Origin: Sporisorium sorghi
Taxonomy: Eukaryota > Basidiomycota > Ustilaginomycetes > Ustilaginales > Ustilaginaceae
Direction of reading: 5' to 3'
NCBI GenBank assembly: GCA_023212695.1
Contig: JALCCG010000005.1
Coordinates: 62,491-126,490, forward strand
Length of the DNA: 64,000 nucleotides
The notes beneath the pieces were generated by a model. That model saw nothing but the letters and a program-made list of their open reading frames with translations, made no database searches and was not told the origin of the DNA. This document shows, piece by piece, positions 19,862-29,261 of the stretch (positions are counted from its first letter, which is position 1; each line of letters starts with the position of its first letter). The position numbers and the translations under genes were made by a program.

Positions 19862-20416
19862 ATGTACATTGCTCGCACGACACTGTATTTTCTTTACTTG
19901 ATCCTGCTTTTCGTGGCAGTCTGTAATGCTGCCGACAGTGGATCGTCAAGACAGCCAGAGCCACCGACGAGAGAGGAGCGACTCCTTCGGCAACAAGAAG
20001 CCATGCTCAGTGGCCTGGTGGCGTCGGCGTTAGAGAGAGAGGCGGGCGTGCCTCGAGGACATCTGCATCCGATCCATCTTTACCATCCTTCCGATCACAC
20101 ATGGATGGAGGAGCTCATGGGGCATCCAGATACTCACTTCAACGAGATTACTGACGAAGGGTATCAGAGCCCGATATTTGCTACACCCTTCATCCGCAAT
20201 GGTCAAAGAAGGGTTTTGTTCGTCGGTTAATTGGAAGGGAAGCTCCATCCACTCGTGCAAACCGGAGCCCATGGCGTTCTACCCATCAGAGGACATAGCT
20301 ATTGGGACTTTCTTTCGACAAATGCGAGACTCACCCTCAGAGATATACGAGAACGATATCCCGTTCGACTTCCACCAGGAGGAATGGAACAAGGGGTCGG
20401 TCGACTGCGCCCGTAA
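19862..20416 (+). pseudogene. Subfamily A effector cut by in-frame TAA
   Basis: ATG at 19862, signal peptide to about residue 23 (LYFLYLILLFVAVCNA). The frame carries VPRGHLHPIHLYHPSDH, THFNEI, PIFATPFIRNGQRRVLFV and then meets TAA at 20228-20230 (122 residues). The same frame continues open to the TAA at 20414-20416 with the family's missing end: HGVLPIRGHSYWDFLSTNAR and a terminal helix. Ignoring the stop, the span is 184 codons, the length of its siblings (175-190). So a single stop removes the last strand and helix. A truncated secreted product of 122 residues may still be made. Sequencing error is an alternative. Confidence 0.7.
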
Positions 20417-20917
20417 AGCTCGTCCGAGAGGCCGAGAGCATCAAGGCAGCCGAAGCTCGCCTCGCCTACCCCAAGAATTCATGATCGTTATCGATGCCAT
20501 GTGCACGCTGTCCATTCATTTCGCCCCCTCATCTCGTCTTTTGTGGTCGCTAAGCCTGCAACGTTTTGGCGGCTGACAGCGTCCTGAAGCTTCCAGGTCC
20601 CACAGGTCTAGTAGCGGTCTCAACTCCCTTTCCCACCTTCGTGACTCGTACGCTGCGTGCAGTCGGGATGTCTTTGGGCGGGATCTGTGGTGACCAAGAG
20701 CCGCCCTTGTTGAGACTGCCTCTGTTTGCGTGGGAACTGAGGGTGGGTTCTCAAGAAAGATTCGGTTGTGTGAAACTGCTCATGCATCCGTGCCAACAGC
20801 GTGCGAATGTTGCGTGAGAAGCTCATTTCTCGGGTGCGCAATGGGTTGAAGTGGACGTGTCAGACGCTCTGACCAACTCCTTGAGCCGCCAGACCTCGTT
20901 CGACAGAGACCTTCGGA
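20417..20917. other. Intergenic region, nothing recognised
   Basis: No gene is supported; the right end leads to the TATATAG box of the next gene. Confidence 0.45.
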
Positions 20918-20924
20918 TATATAG
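20918..20924 (+). promoter_or_regulatory. TATA box of effector at 21010
   Basis: TATATAG lies 92 bases before the ATG at 21010. Confidence 0.55.
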
Positions 20925-21009
20925 GCAGGGCAGGTTCGAGTAGGTATGACGGCCAGCATCAGCTCATTACTTGCTCATCCCTTCCTGCTCTCACTCGACA
21001 TTAGCTGCC

Positions 21010-21582
21010 ATGGCCATCACTCACACGTCACTATTTCTTTACATGATCTTGCTCCTTACTGGGCTCTGCAACGCCGACGAAGCACGACGTTCATTTGTTC
21101 CGCGGCCGGTGCAGCGGCCGGTGCAGCAGCCCGTAGCGCACACCTTACAGCAGCCCGTATCTTTGACAGCTCCCGACAACCCCGAGGCTGTAGGTCGCCG
21201 GCCTGTGGGCCACCGGTTGGATCCATATCTTCAGCAGGCCGAGGCCGGTCTGAGCCTGCCTACCCAACACTTGTATCCGATCTATCCGTACCGTGCAGCC
21301 GACCATGTAACGATCGTCGGACATATTCGTCAAGCCGGCACTCGATTTGTCCGCATCGTGCCTCCTGGGGAACATGGCCCAGTCTATGCCACGATTTGGA
21401 AAGTTGCCAGGCCGGGTAGGACAGGAGAGAAAACGGAAGTTTTGCTCGTCAATTGCAATCCAGATGGACACGTTCTTAGTTTCATACACACGGGAGTCGT
21501 AGAGGATGGACTTGCAGGAGGTATGGACGCGTTTTGGCGGAATTTTGGACATGCAGCAAGCCTCGGGCTGAGCGAGATCTAA
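21010..21582 (+). CDS. Secreted effector-like protein, subfamily A, 190 aa
   Basis: ATG at 21010 and a signal peptide to about residue 22 (SLFLYMILLLTGLCNA). A short Val-Gln-Pro repeat (RPVQRPVQQPV) follows at about residues 31-41. The ladder is LSLPTQHLYPIYPYRAADH, TRFVRIVPPGEHGPVYATIW, TEVLLVNCNPDG, LSFIHTGVV and the terminal helix GMDAFWRNFGHAAS. The signal peptide and promoter spacing are very close to the 19862 gene, which suggests a fairly recent duplication. It has one mature cysteine, at the strand end. Role unknown. Confidence 0.8.
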   Translation: MAITHTSLFLYMILLLTGLCNADEARRSFVPRPVQRPVQQPVAHTLQQPVSLTAPDNPEAVGRRPVGHRLDPYLQQAEAGLSLPTQHLYPIYPYRAADHVTIVGHIRQAGTRFVRIVPPGEHGPVYATIWKVARPGRTGEKTEVLLVNCNPDGHVLSFIHTGVVEDGLAGGMDAFWRNFGHAASLGLSEI

Positions 21583-21867
21583 CGTGTATCACGTAGATGT
21601 GGAATTCACGTTGTCGAAGGCGAATACAGCGTATAAGCGATAAGGCGAAAGGTACTGCGGTGAATGCTAATTGCGATGATGGTGGCGAAAAGCTAAGTAA
21701 AGACCCGTCGGATAAAAATTTAGATGAAATGTAGATAATCATTCAACTGGCCAAGTACTACCAACATATCAACTCATTTGATTGTCATCACAGCCTTATG
21801 ATTACATAAGGTTTTAGTACTGAGACAGAGAGGTTCGAAGCCCAGCTTTTGGCTGGATACAATGAGG
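21583..21867. other. Junction between effector array and transposon debris
   Basis: No gene. A short palindrome (CCTTATG-ATTA-CATAAGG, 21794-21811) lies just before the Tc1-like fragment and may belong to the element's end. Confidence 0.35.
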
Positions 21868-22296
21868 TCAGTACTTGAGCAGTCCCCTTTGCTTAGTAAG
21901 CACTGCTTTCACATGCTTCTCCATCAACTTGATACATGCATTGATGTGATCGATCGGGATGGAGTTCCAGGCCTCAACCACAGCTTCGGCAAGCTCTGTG
22001 GGAGTCTTAGCTTGTCTCAGCCATTGACTAATCCTAGTTTTGAGTATACTTCAGATGTTCTCGATAGGATTTAAGTCTGGTGAGCAAGGTGGATGATCAA
22101 TAGACCTAATACCATGGTGGTTACGGTGTTCCTTGCATATATTTGCTGTATGAACCTTGCTGTTGTCCTCTACGAGCGCTAGTTCGAACCTCTCAGTGTA
22201 CTCCTTTATTGGGCCGTCGATGATGAGGTTGGCATACTTTTTTGCATCCAGTGTTTCAGCCGGAATCCACCTCTGAGTGTTGGATTCGCCATGCAA
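21868..22296 (-). mobile_element. Tc1-like DD34E transposase fragment
   Basis: The minus-strand protein has the C-terminal catalytic part of a Tc1/mariner transposase: VEDNSKVHTA (second Asp), CSPDLNPIENI with the Glu exactly 34 residues later, then ISQWLRQAKTPTELAEAV and a natural TGA at 21868-21870. A TGA at 22051-22053 stands where Trp is usual (NPIENxW), so it is inactive. The N-terminal half is missing. Established knowledge: these enzymes cut and paste into TA sites. Confidence 0.8.
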
Positions 22297-22335
22297 ATTC
22301 AGACTTCCATCTCATACTTGAGTACATCACTTCAT

Positions 22336-22501
22336 GAAGCCCAACACTCAGCGGTGAGTGTTGGAACCAATCGGAAGATCTCAAGATGTGACACTTGGTC
22401 CTTGGAGAAATTCTCACAAATTTTCCACTTCAAATAAACACAAACCTGCGATCTTATTGGCTCAGGTACGAGTCTCAACACTCAGTGCTGAGTGTTGAGC
22501 A
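22336..22501. repeat. Short inverted-repeat element
   Basis: CAACACTCAGCGGTGAGTGTTGG (about 22338-22360) and CAACACTCAGTGCTGAGTGTTG (about 22474-22495) are near-palindromes that also pair with each other, enclosing about 115 bases. This looks like a small non-autonomous element or the two ends of a collapsed one, possibly related to the adjacent Tc1-like fragment. Confidence 0.45.
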
Positions 22502-23461
22502 CTGTTACAGGAGGCGCCGGTAGCAGGGTCGAGACGAGGTCAGGTGGCCTCGAGATGGCCAGGCTGCCATGGGTAGGAGACAGGCGAGTAGGCAGGGGGA
22601 GGAGGAGGAGGCGTCGGCGCGAGGGGGGCTCACCCTGAAGGTAACAGCCCCTTACGTATGAGGTTGCCTCACCTCGTAAGTAGGCCGCCTTTGGCTGCGA
22701 GGTCAGAGACTGGCAGCGATCGAGGCTGGAGAAGCGGCACAGGGGTGATGGTGTAGCCGCCAGCAAGGGGTGAGGCATCTGAGGGGTCAACGAGGCTCAT
22801 AAAGAGGCGCTGGACGCTAGTGGTTGACGTCGCTGTCTAACCGGAGTGGGGGCATGCGAGTGGGCATACACGGGTGGGCCCAAGCTCAACCTGATAGGGG
22901 AACCGGTGGGACGAGTGGGTGAGGAGGAGGAGGAGAGGGGTGACCGACAGGGCCAGGTGCTACTGGGCTGCCATATATAAGCAACGACCTCATGACTGTG
23001 GAAGGGCGAGAGCCCATCCACTCTAGCATACACCTTCTTTATCATAAGCTTCTATCTTTCAGTTTCGTAGTCGCAATCATATCGTCATTGCAGCTCACCG
23101 CTCACATGCGAACGGACAGTCTCTCGACCAGCTAGAACCCTCACTAGCGTACGGCACCTCAACCGTAGCGGCACCTACACCGCGAGCCTGGAACTGCCAC
23201 CAGTCTCTACCTTGTCATCGGCAACGGCTGATCGCGCCATCGACAACCCACACTCATACAAGCCTCAAGGTCACCTGGGCTTCGTACGAGTGCATCGACA
23301 TCGACACAACATTGTCAGAGTGTGCCGCACTACCTCTGTGCGAGGCGACCACAAGGGTTAGTCAGTTTCGCAGGCAGCAGCTCGCTAGCTTCGAGCTCGA
23401 CAAACTCGTAAACAAGCCACCCTTGCCTACGAGCTTGAGCGACTTCGAAATCTAGCGGGGC
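22502..23461. other. Non-coding repeat-like region with TATA box
   Basis: No gene. A TATATAAG at about 22974-22981 followed by a pyrimidine-rich leader could be an LTR or retroelement promoter in + orientation. I could not find matching second ends, so the identity is open. The copia remnant on the minus strand breaks off at its right edge. Confidence 0.35.
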
Positions 23462-25259
23462 TCACCTACGGGCTTGGAAGCCAGGCACAAGAGCCCTTGA
23501 CAGCATGGCCCTTGAAGTCCGTCATCAGATCGATGTGCACAAGTTCCAGCAGGGCCGATGCCCTGTCTGAGGTTGACTTGCTCATCCTCACCCATGTTTG
23601 CTTGCCTTGACTGCACATGTTGCAGTCCTTTGCATGATTTTCCAATTTCCCATCTGTGCCCAGGTAGTGCTCTTGAATTTCTCTTGTCTTGTCTCGTCCT
23701 GGGTGCCCAAACTGCTTGTGCCAAAGGTTGCTGTTCTTGCTTGTCTTGCTTTCTTGATGTGTTCCTGTGTTCTTGTTGTCCTCTGGGACATCTTCCAAAA
23801 TTTCTTCTAGCTCCAGCGCTAGAGCTTGGCCGTGTACTTCAAAGCAGCTCCATTTCTTGTTTCTCTTGTAGTTTATGTGTGTGCCATCATTTTGCATAAT
23901 GATGGTCCCAAATTCATCAAAGGTCACCTGTGCACCATTTTCTATCAAGTCTTGTACAGACAGAAGATTTGCATTGAGCTTTGGCACATAGAGTACATCC
24001 CGCAACTGGATAGTTGCATCTCCAACTTGGAGTGAGGCATCCCCTATAGCCTTAATCTGTAGCTTTTCCTCTCCTGCCATGATGATTAAACCTGTCTTGT
24101 CCGTCCAAGTGAGCAACATACTCCTATCATTTACCATATGATGGGTTGCTCTGGAGTCAACGATCCAGACGTGGCTTGCTGCTTGCATGTTACTGCCATT
24201 TGCAAGATAGGTGCACCTGAGTTCCTACTCTTGGGTTTCCTCTGCCAGTTGGGCAGCAGGCTCTATGGTAGCCTGAGCCTGGACCTGTGCAGGATTTCCA
24301 TTGGGGCAGTTGTGTGCAATGTGGTTGGGCTGTCTGCATGCATAGCACTTGGGAGGTGCCGAAGGGTTGTTTGGGTCATGTCGACCCCTCGGTCCTTGGT
24401 TGGCACCATTGCCAGGTCCGGTGGCCACTCTGGCAGCACCCTTGATGCAGCCGCTGAGTTCACCATCCTGCTGCTTCTTTGCAAGTGCGTGGTAGGCCTC
24501 CTCATACAGACAGTTGGGTCGTGCAGTCTTGAGGGTGTCAACTGCATTGGAGTAAAACCAGTCATGAGTGGTGCAGTGGTAAAGCGTGGATTTCTTGAGG
24601 TCCTCGTCAAAGTGCTTGCCCAGGCAGGCTGCATCATTCCAAATGGAGTCCAGCTCCCGACCAAGTCTGACCACATCATGGTTGAGAAGGCGCACAGTGT
24701 GGATGTGGTCCTGCAATCCAGCCAGTTTGACTACATCATTGAGTGTGAGTGCCTTCTTGAGCTTGGTGTAGAGCGTGCTGCCAAGCTGCACTTCCTCGTC
24801 AGCGCCTCTGACCGTGTTGTGTCAATGCGGCTATCAGGGCTGTTGTCGCAGCTGGTGTGGATCAGACCAACAAGTGCCTTGTCCAGGTCTTCATCGTAGT
24901 CCTCATTGCTGGGTGCAATGGTACCATACAGAATTTCCTTAGCATTGCACACTCTCTGGAGGCAGTCGATGAATGTTGGTTCCCAGGTGTGCCAGTTGCT
25001 GTCGTTCAGCTTCTTGATGTGAGTGATGGCACTCGATATGTCCTTTGGGATCTTTTCGGTTTCTCTACATGCGGGCTGAGCATTGAGGTTGAGCAATCCC
25101 ATGGCCTGAACCAGTGGCTTGCTCGGCAGCAAGGTCTGGATTTGCCTGTAGGAGGATCCTGACAGCCTCTGTCAGCCAGCCCTCCTGTGAGCCTGTGGCT
25201 GCTGCTGCTTGATCATCATCACCCCTTCCTGCCCTGCCAGCTCTGCTAGATGGCGGCAT
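23462..25259 (-). mobile_element. Ty1/copia gag-pol remnant
   Basis: The minus strand reads, in order: an N-terminal gag piece from an ATG at 25257-25259, a gag body (SNWHTWEPTFIDCLQ, ELDSIWNDAACLGKHF), a CCHC zinc knuckle (CYACRQPNHIAHNC), a retropepsin-like site (IVDSRATHHM), a gag-pre-integrase region (LWHKQFGHPGRDKTREI, CNMCSQGKQ) and the start of integrase (ELVHIDLMTDF). It is broken by at least two frameshifts in gag, an in-frame TAG at 24225-24227 between knuckle and protease, and truncation in integrase. The usual protease DSG is DSR here. No reverse transcriptase or RNase H is present. A non-functional insertion. Confidence 0.85.
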
Positions 25260-25372
25260 CTTGAAGCTTCAGACTCTTAATCAGTTGAAGGGTTCGAATT
25301 GATGATGGTAGCTTGGAGAAAATACAGGCTGGAAAATTCAAGGAAAATCCAAGGAAAATCCAAAAATCCAAA

Positions 25373-25442
25373 GTGTGGCCACGCCTGGTAACTCGAATTT
25401 CCCTGCCAAAATCCTCTGCCAAATCCGAGTACGAGGCGTGGC
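25373..25442. repeat. Imperfect inverted repeat, MITE-like
   Basis: GTGGCCACGCCT on the left and AGGCGTGGCCAC on the right are exact reverse complements, with partly matching flanks (GGTAACTCG and CGAGTACG). A loop of about 45 bases lies between. Possibly a small non-autonomous element. Confidence 0.5.
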
Positions 25443-25494
25443 CACCTTCAACTAAAAATGCGAAAATCAACTGTCTCTGAGAGATGGTTTTCAG

Positions 25495-25537
25495 TTCCAC
25501 ACCTACGTGAATTCCACATCTACGTGAACTACGTTAG
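25495..25537. repeat. CTACGTGA repeat also found at 32222
   Basis: TTCCACACCTACGTGA is followed by a second TTCCACATCTACGTGA and ends ACTACGTTAG. The same TTCCACACCTACGTGA...ACGTTAG occurs at 32222-32247. Probably a shared transposon end. Confidence 0.5.
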
Positions 25538-26405
25538 TTGTCCGAGTCTCGGTGCAAGTCTGCAAGGAATCGCATAGAAAAAAAAAAAACAAAAAACAAA
25601 AAACAAAACAAAACAAAAAACGCGAAGGTGACCGGGGAAGGGCAGTGCAGCGTGCGTTCGACACAAAGGTCATCATGCTCAACTTTGCCTACGCGCTTTT
25701 CAACTGCTGTTCATGTACCGAGCCCACTCTGGTCTCCATCGTTGTCTTCTGTTTTGATAGCACTAGCCAGTTTTTTTTCTCTTTCCCATCCCACCTGCAA
25801 CGCACTCCTTCCACCTCTCGCCCTGTGCGGGAAAAGTGATCACTCCGCGAGTGTGCGGTCAGCTGGTCAAAGCACCTCACCTTTTCTAGTTCTATCCATA
25901 ATCCATTCATGTTATCACCCATCAGCGGTCAGTAAGGATCGAGTTTTCACACACGAGATGTTAGTTGTTGAAGCGTGCGAGGTGGGCCCGAATGTCCACG
26001 GCGATGGTCGGCTGCGTGTGTCGTGCATACATGAACCCATAGCATCGTCCGCAGCTCGGTCACATTGAGATATGCATGCGTGCGTGAGACCGACCGCTCT
26101 TGCCATCAGCCTACACTTGGTTGGCTGACCTCGACTTGCGCTACAACCCACTCGGAGACCCACTCAGAGACGTCGCGATTCCGACGTTGTTGCCAATACT
26201 TTGGCCCACTACTGCACGACGGTGGGTGACAGAGATCACGCAATACACATTCAGGATGCGAGTGTGCGCGCATCCATGTCGAAGAACGATTAAAACGAGC
26301 TTCAACAGTTTCGTGGAATCCATTGAGCTGCTCACCACAGCTCGCATCGCTTTCTGCACCAACCAGTGCCTCTTCCATCCCCTCGAGACGTCGCTACCAG
26401 CTACA

Positions 26406-26939
26406 ATGAGGCCACACATCACGCTCCTCGTCATGTGGTTTCTCGCTCTGACCACCCACTGCGCGGCGGCAGGCACTTCGGGCCCGCATGGCATTGGCCA
26501 TGGTACTGGCTCAGATCTGACTCACAACATTCAGGTTTCGGCAGCATTGCGGCAGGGGGTCCAAACAATCAATGAGCGCTTTGGACTTGGTCCAGAACAC
26601 CTCATCAGTGTCACGACCTGGCCTTTCCTCCCTCATTTGGACGAGCCCTATCTTATACATCTTCACAACTTCGACACGAAATACATGCAGCTGGGCACAC
26701 GAGGCGATTATACTCAGTTCGCGACGCCTTGGACTCCTCCCTTCGCGCCTGCTCGCGCCGGAAATCGACACATCCTGTTCTTCGAGATTGGAAACAGCGG
26801 TCAACGCGCCATCGGCTACGCAGAGTACGCGCCAGACCATCCGACTTGCAGATCAACTACGTTTGACCAGGAGCTCAGAAGAGCGACGGACATCGTGTAC
26901 GACGATATGAAGAACAGTTTTCGTCACTTCCCTCCGTAG
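26406..26939 (+). CDS. Secreted effector-like protein, subfamily A, 177 aa
   Basis: The ATG at 26406 opens a signal peptide (ITLLVMWFLALTTHCAAA, about 22 residues). The subfamily ladder is clear: FGLGPEHLISVTTWP, TKYMQL, YTQFATPWTPPF, RHILFFEIGNSG, RAIGYAEYAP and a terminal helix (TTFDQELRRATDIVYDDM). It lies beyond the transposon block, so the block was inserted into, or grew inside, an array that was once contiguous. One mature cysteine. Role unknown; secretion well supported. Confidence 0.8.
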   Translation: MRPHITLLVMWFLALTTHCAAAGTSGPHGIGHGTGSDLTHNIQVSAALRQGVQTINERFGLGPEHLISVTTWPFLPHLDEPYLIHLHNFDTKYMQLGTRGDYTQFATPWTPPFAPARAGNRHILFFEIGNSGQRAIGYAEYAPDHPTCRSTTFDQELRRATDIVYDDMKNSFRHFPP

Positions 26940-27588
26940 TCGCGAAGCTTGTGGTGGCCGGGCTGAAACACCCTTCAAGAACATGGCTGGCAATGCAACA
27001 TGTGCCGAATATGTTCAGCGGCGAAAGCGCGCCAGAGTGTCTCAATGACTTCACTCAGCTGTCAAAAAGACTTTGATCGCAAGCCATGCAAACACGACTG
27101 TCTCCGCTGTAAAATGAGCTTAAACAGTTGCAGTTCATTAGTTAGTCGCAGCTTCGTGTTTAGCATCCATTGTGAGGACGCCAGTGGTTGTAAGGAGCGC
27201 GAGTCAACTGCAGCGCGGAGCTATTCTCTGTGTCCCAAGGCCCTGACGTTTGAGCTTTGTCTGTTTCAGCGCCTGAGCGAGCGAGTTCGGCCGCAAACCG
27301 GCTTCTGGTCGGCCAGCAAGAAAATGTACTTGAGAGTGGCGACGCCAGTCCACAAGTGCTGCCAAGCCCTGCCCCTCCGGTGGGTTGATTTGCCCTGCGC
27401 TATTGCGTCCCACGCAGTGGTCCTTGTGCGTTGGTGGTCACGGTCGTTCTGGAAAGCTTCAAGCGAGCGCCGAAACTTTTGCTCAGGGATTCGAGATGCC
27501 CGCCACAGCCTGACATCCTTTTCTTCCTCTTCCCGCCGATCATCCATCTGTGATTCTTCTTCGCCTTGGTGACACAGCTTCCAGCGAC
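26940..27588. other. Intergenic region, nothing recognised
   Basis: Open frames on both strands (27000-27572 on +, 27266-27547 on -) have no domains. No TATA-like box is clear before the ATG at 27589. Confidence 0.4.
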
Positions 27589-28137
27589 ATGAAGCTCCAC
27601 CTCAAGCAGCTCTTCCTGACGTTGCTCGCTCTGTCAATCAAGTGTAATGCAGCAATTTCGGCCAACGAATTGGAACTTCTCTCAAACCAATTCGACAGGC
27701 CTACTCATCTCAACCCAGCGGCGGACGATCCCCATCGTGCAGCCTTGCAACGAGCGATCAGGGAAGCGAATGGAGTCTTCGGTCTGGAGGACGGACACCT
27801 GAATCCTGCCTGGATCTGGCCGGCTCGCCCTGAGTGGTCGGCCACATTTCGCAATATACTTCAAGATCGTCAAACAGGATTTGTCCAACTCAGCCGATCT
27901 GGCGAGCATACTCTCTTCGCAGTACCCTGGAGAGGTCAATTGCCCGGGCGTCGGGCGGCACAGGATTACGTCCTTTTCTTCAAAGCGCACCGAGTCCGAA
28001 GCCCCACTGCAATCGGCTATGCGCGTTCTGGACAGCTAAATTTGCTTGACCGATCACGTAGGCTCGCCCGGGACTTCAATAGGGCCTACGTCCAGCGTCT
28101 GACCATGCGATTGCGTTATGCCGGCTTCGATCCTTAG
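27589..28137 (+). CDS. Secreted effector-like protein, subfamily A, 182 aa
   Basis: The ATG at 27589 is chosen over the in-frame upstream start at 27550 because it directly precedes the hydrophobic leader (LFLTLLALSIKCNA, about 21 residues). Ladder: FGLEDGHLNPAWIWPARPEW, GFVQLSRSGEHTLFAVPW, DYVLFFKAHRV, TAIGYARSG and a basic terminal helix. The mature part has no cysteine. Closest in layout to the 26406 gene (FGLxxxHL, FAxPW, FFx, AIGYA), so these two are probably sister copies. Role unknown. Confidence 0.8.
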   Translation: MKLHLKQLFLTLLALSIKCNAAISANELELLSNQFDRPTHLNPAADDPHRAALQRAIREANGVFGLEDGHLNPAWIWPARPEWSATFRNILQDRQTGFVQLSRSGEHTLFAVPWRGQLPGRRAAQDYVLFFKAHRVRSPTAIGYARSGQLNLLDRSRRLARDFNRAYVQRLTMRLRYAGFDP

Positions 28138-29261
28138 AAGGGGCCGCGACCGAAGGGCAGGACCAGGATATCCCCTAGTGCGAACGGTATTCACTCGAAG
28201 GGACACGGTCGGCAGCTCTGTATGTACGCGCTCGAGACTGGAATCCCAGTTTTGTCGTCTCGATCAGTTGTCGAAGAAGCTGACAGTAGCAATAGAGAGT
28301 ACTGTTGAGCCCACTCAGAGGGCACCGCCATACTGCCCTGTGGTGCTCCGAACTGCTTTCAGGTGGGTGAGCATGGAGCGATCGGGCCCCAAACAATAAG
28401 GTTGAATGCATGAGCACGTCGGTGGCGACGTTTGTCCGGCCTAAGCTGTTTGGACTGATGCGATCTTGCTTGGGAGTCTGAATGACCNNNNNNNNNNGAC
28501 CATGCAATCGTAAAGTCCCGCCGCTTTCCATCCGATGAAGAAGTAGCTGATGCATTCTATCGATGCACAGACGCCAAGAAGCCGAGTGAAGTGATGGTGG
28601 AGCATAACTACGAGCTGAGTCGAAGGGCAAGAGTGAGTGTTGCTTTGTAGCTTGAACGGGCCAGTCAGGACCTGCTATTGGTTTGAACGCGAGATGCACA
28701 GAGTGAGTGAGCTGCCGTCTTCAGTCACAGCCCACATGTTTCCACCGCTCCTGGGTGGCAACTATCATCACAGCCTGCCTGTCTTTATCATCCATTGTTA
28801 TCGGAACATGAAAGCCGACTCGGGCCCACCACACCCTTGCGGAGTTGTGGCAACTAACTTAGTCCGACTTTGCGTGCCGATTGTAGTAACCCGTCCAGCC
28901 TTACATGAGGGTTGTTCTAGTTTGAGACCGTAGCACAGACAACCCCATTTGTCCATTGTCCATCATGAATCGGATGTAACAGGCTGCGGGATGCTGCAGC
29001 TTTGGCCATGAAACCGCACCATGATACCCTGCAGAGGCGGGAACATCTTGCAGCTTTCGCCAGGAAGCCTTGCAGAGCTGGGATCGCACACGTTTTCTGG
29101 CGTCACTTGGTGCAGGCTCCTTGCAATGTCACGGCAATGTCACTGTACCCTCGTCCAGACATTTGCGTTCTAGTTAGGACTCGGAACGCACAAAAGGAGG
29201 AAGGAACCGCCTTTCGCCATCTACCACTTCCGCAAGCCCAACAAACCAGAACACCGTCAAG
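28138..29261. other. Intergenic region with assembly gap
   Basis: No gene is supported. A 10-base N run sits at 28488-28497, so an unknown length of sequence, even another array member, could be missing. Confidence 0.45.
28488..28497. other. Assembly gap (10 N)
   Basis: Ten consecutive N bases; the true length of the missing sequence is unknown. Confidence 0.99.

Larger units (their letters stand above)
25260..26405. other. Repeat-rich intergenic region
   Basis: It contains an inverted repeat (about 25373-25384 with 25431-25442), a doubled CTACGTGAA motif (25503-25528) and an A/C-rich tract (25577-25620). ORFs on + (25538-26068) have no domain. The stretch before 26406 is open in frame from 26100 but reads as leader sequence; a weak GATTAAAACG box is at about 26288-26297, 110 bases before the ATG. 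Confidence 0.4.

Noticed and set aside
25577..25620. A/C-rich tract as possible poly(A) tail of a LINE or SINE
   Set aside because: No element body or target-site duplication could be seen beside it; plain simple sequence is enough.
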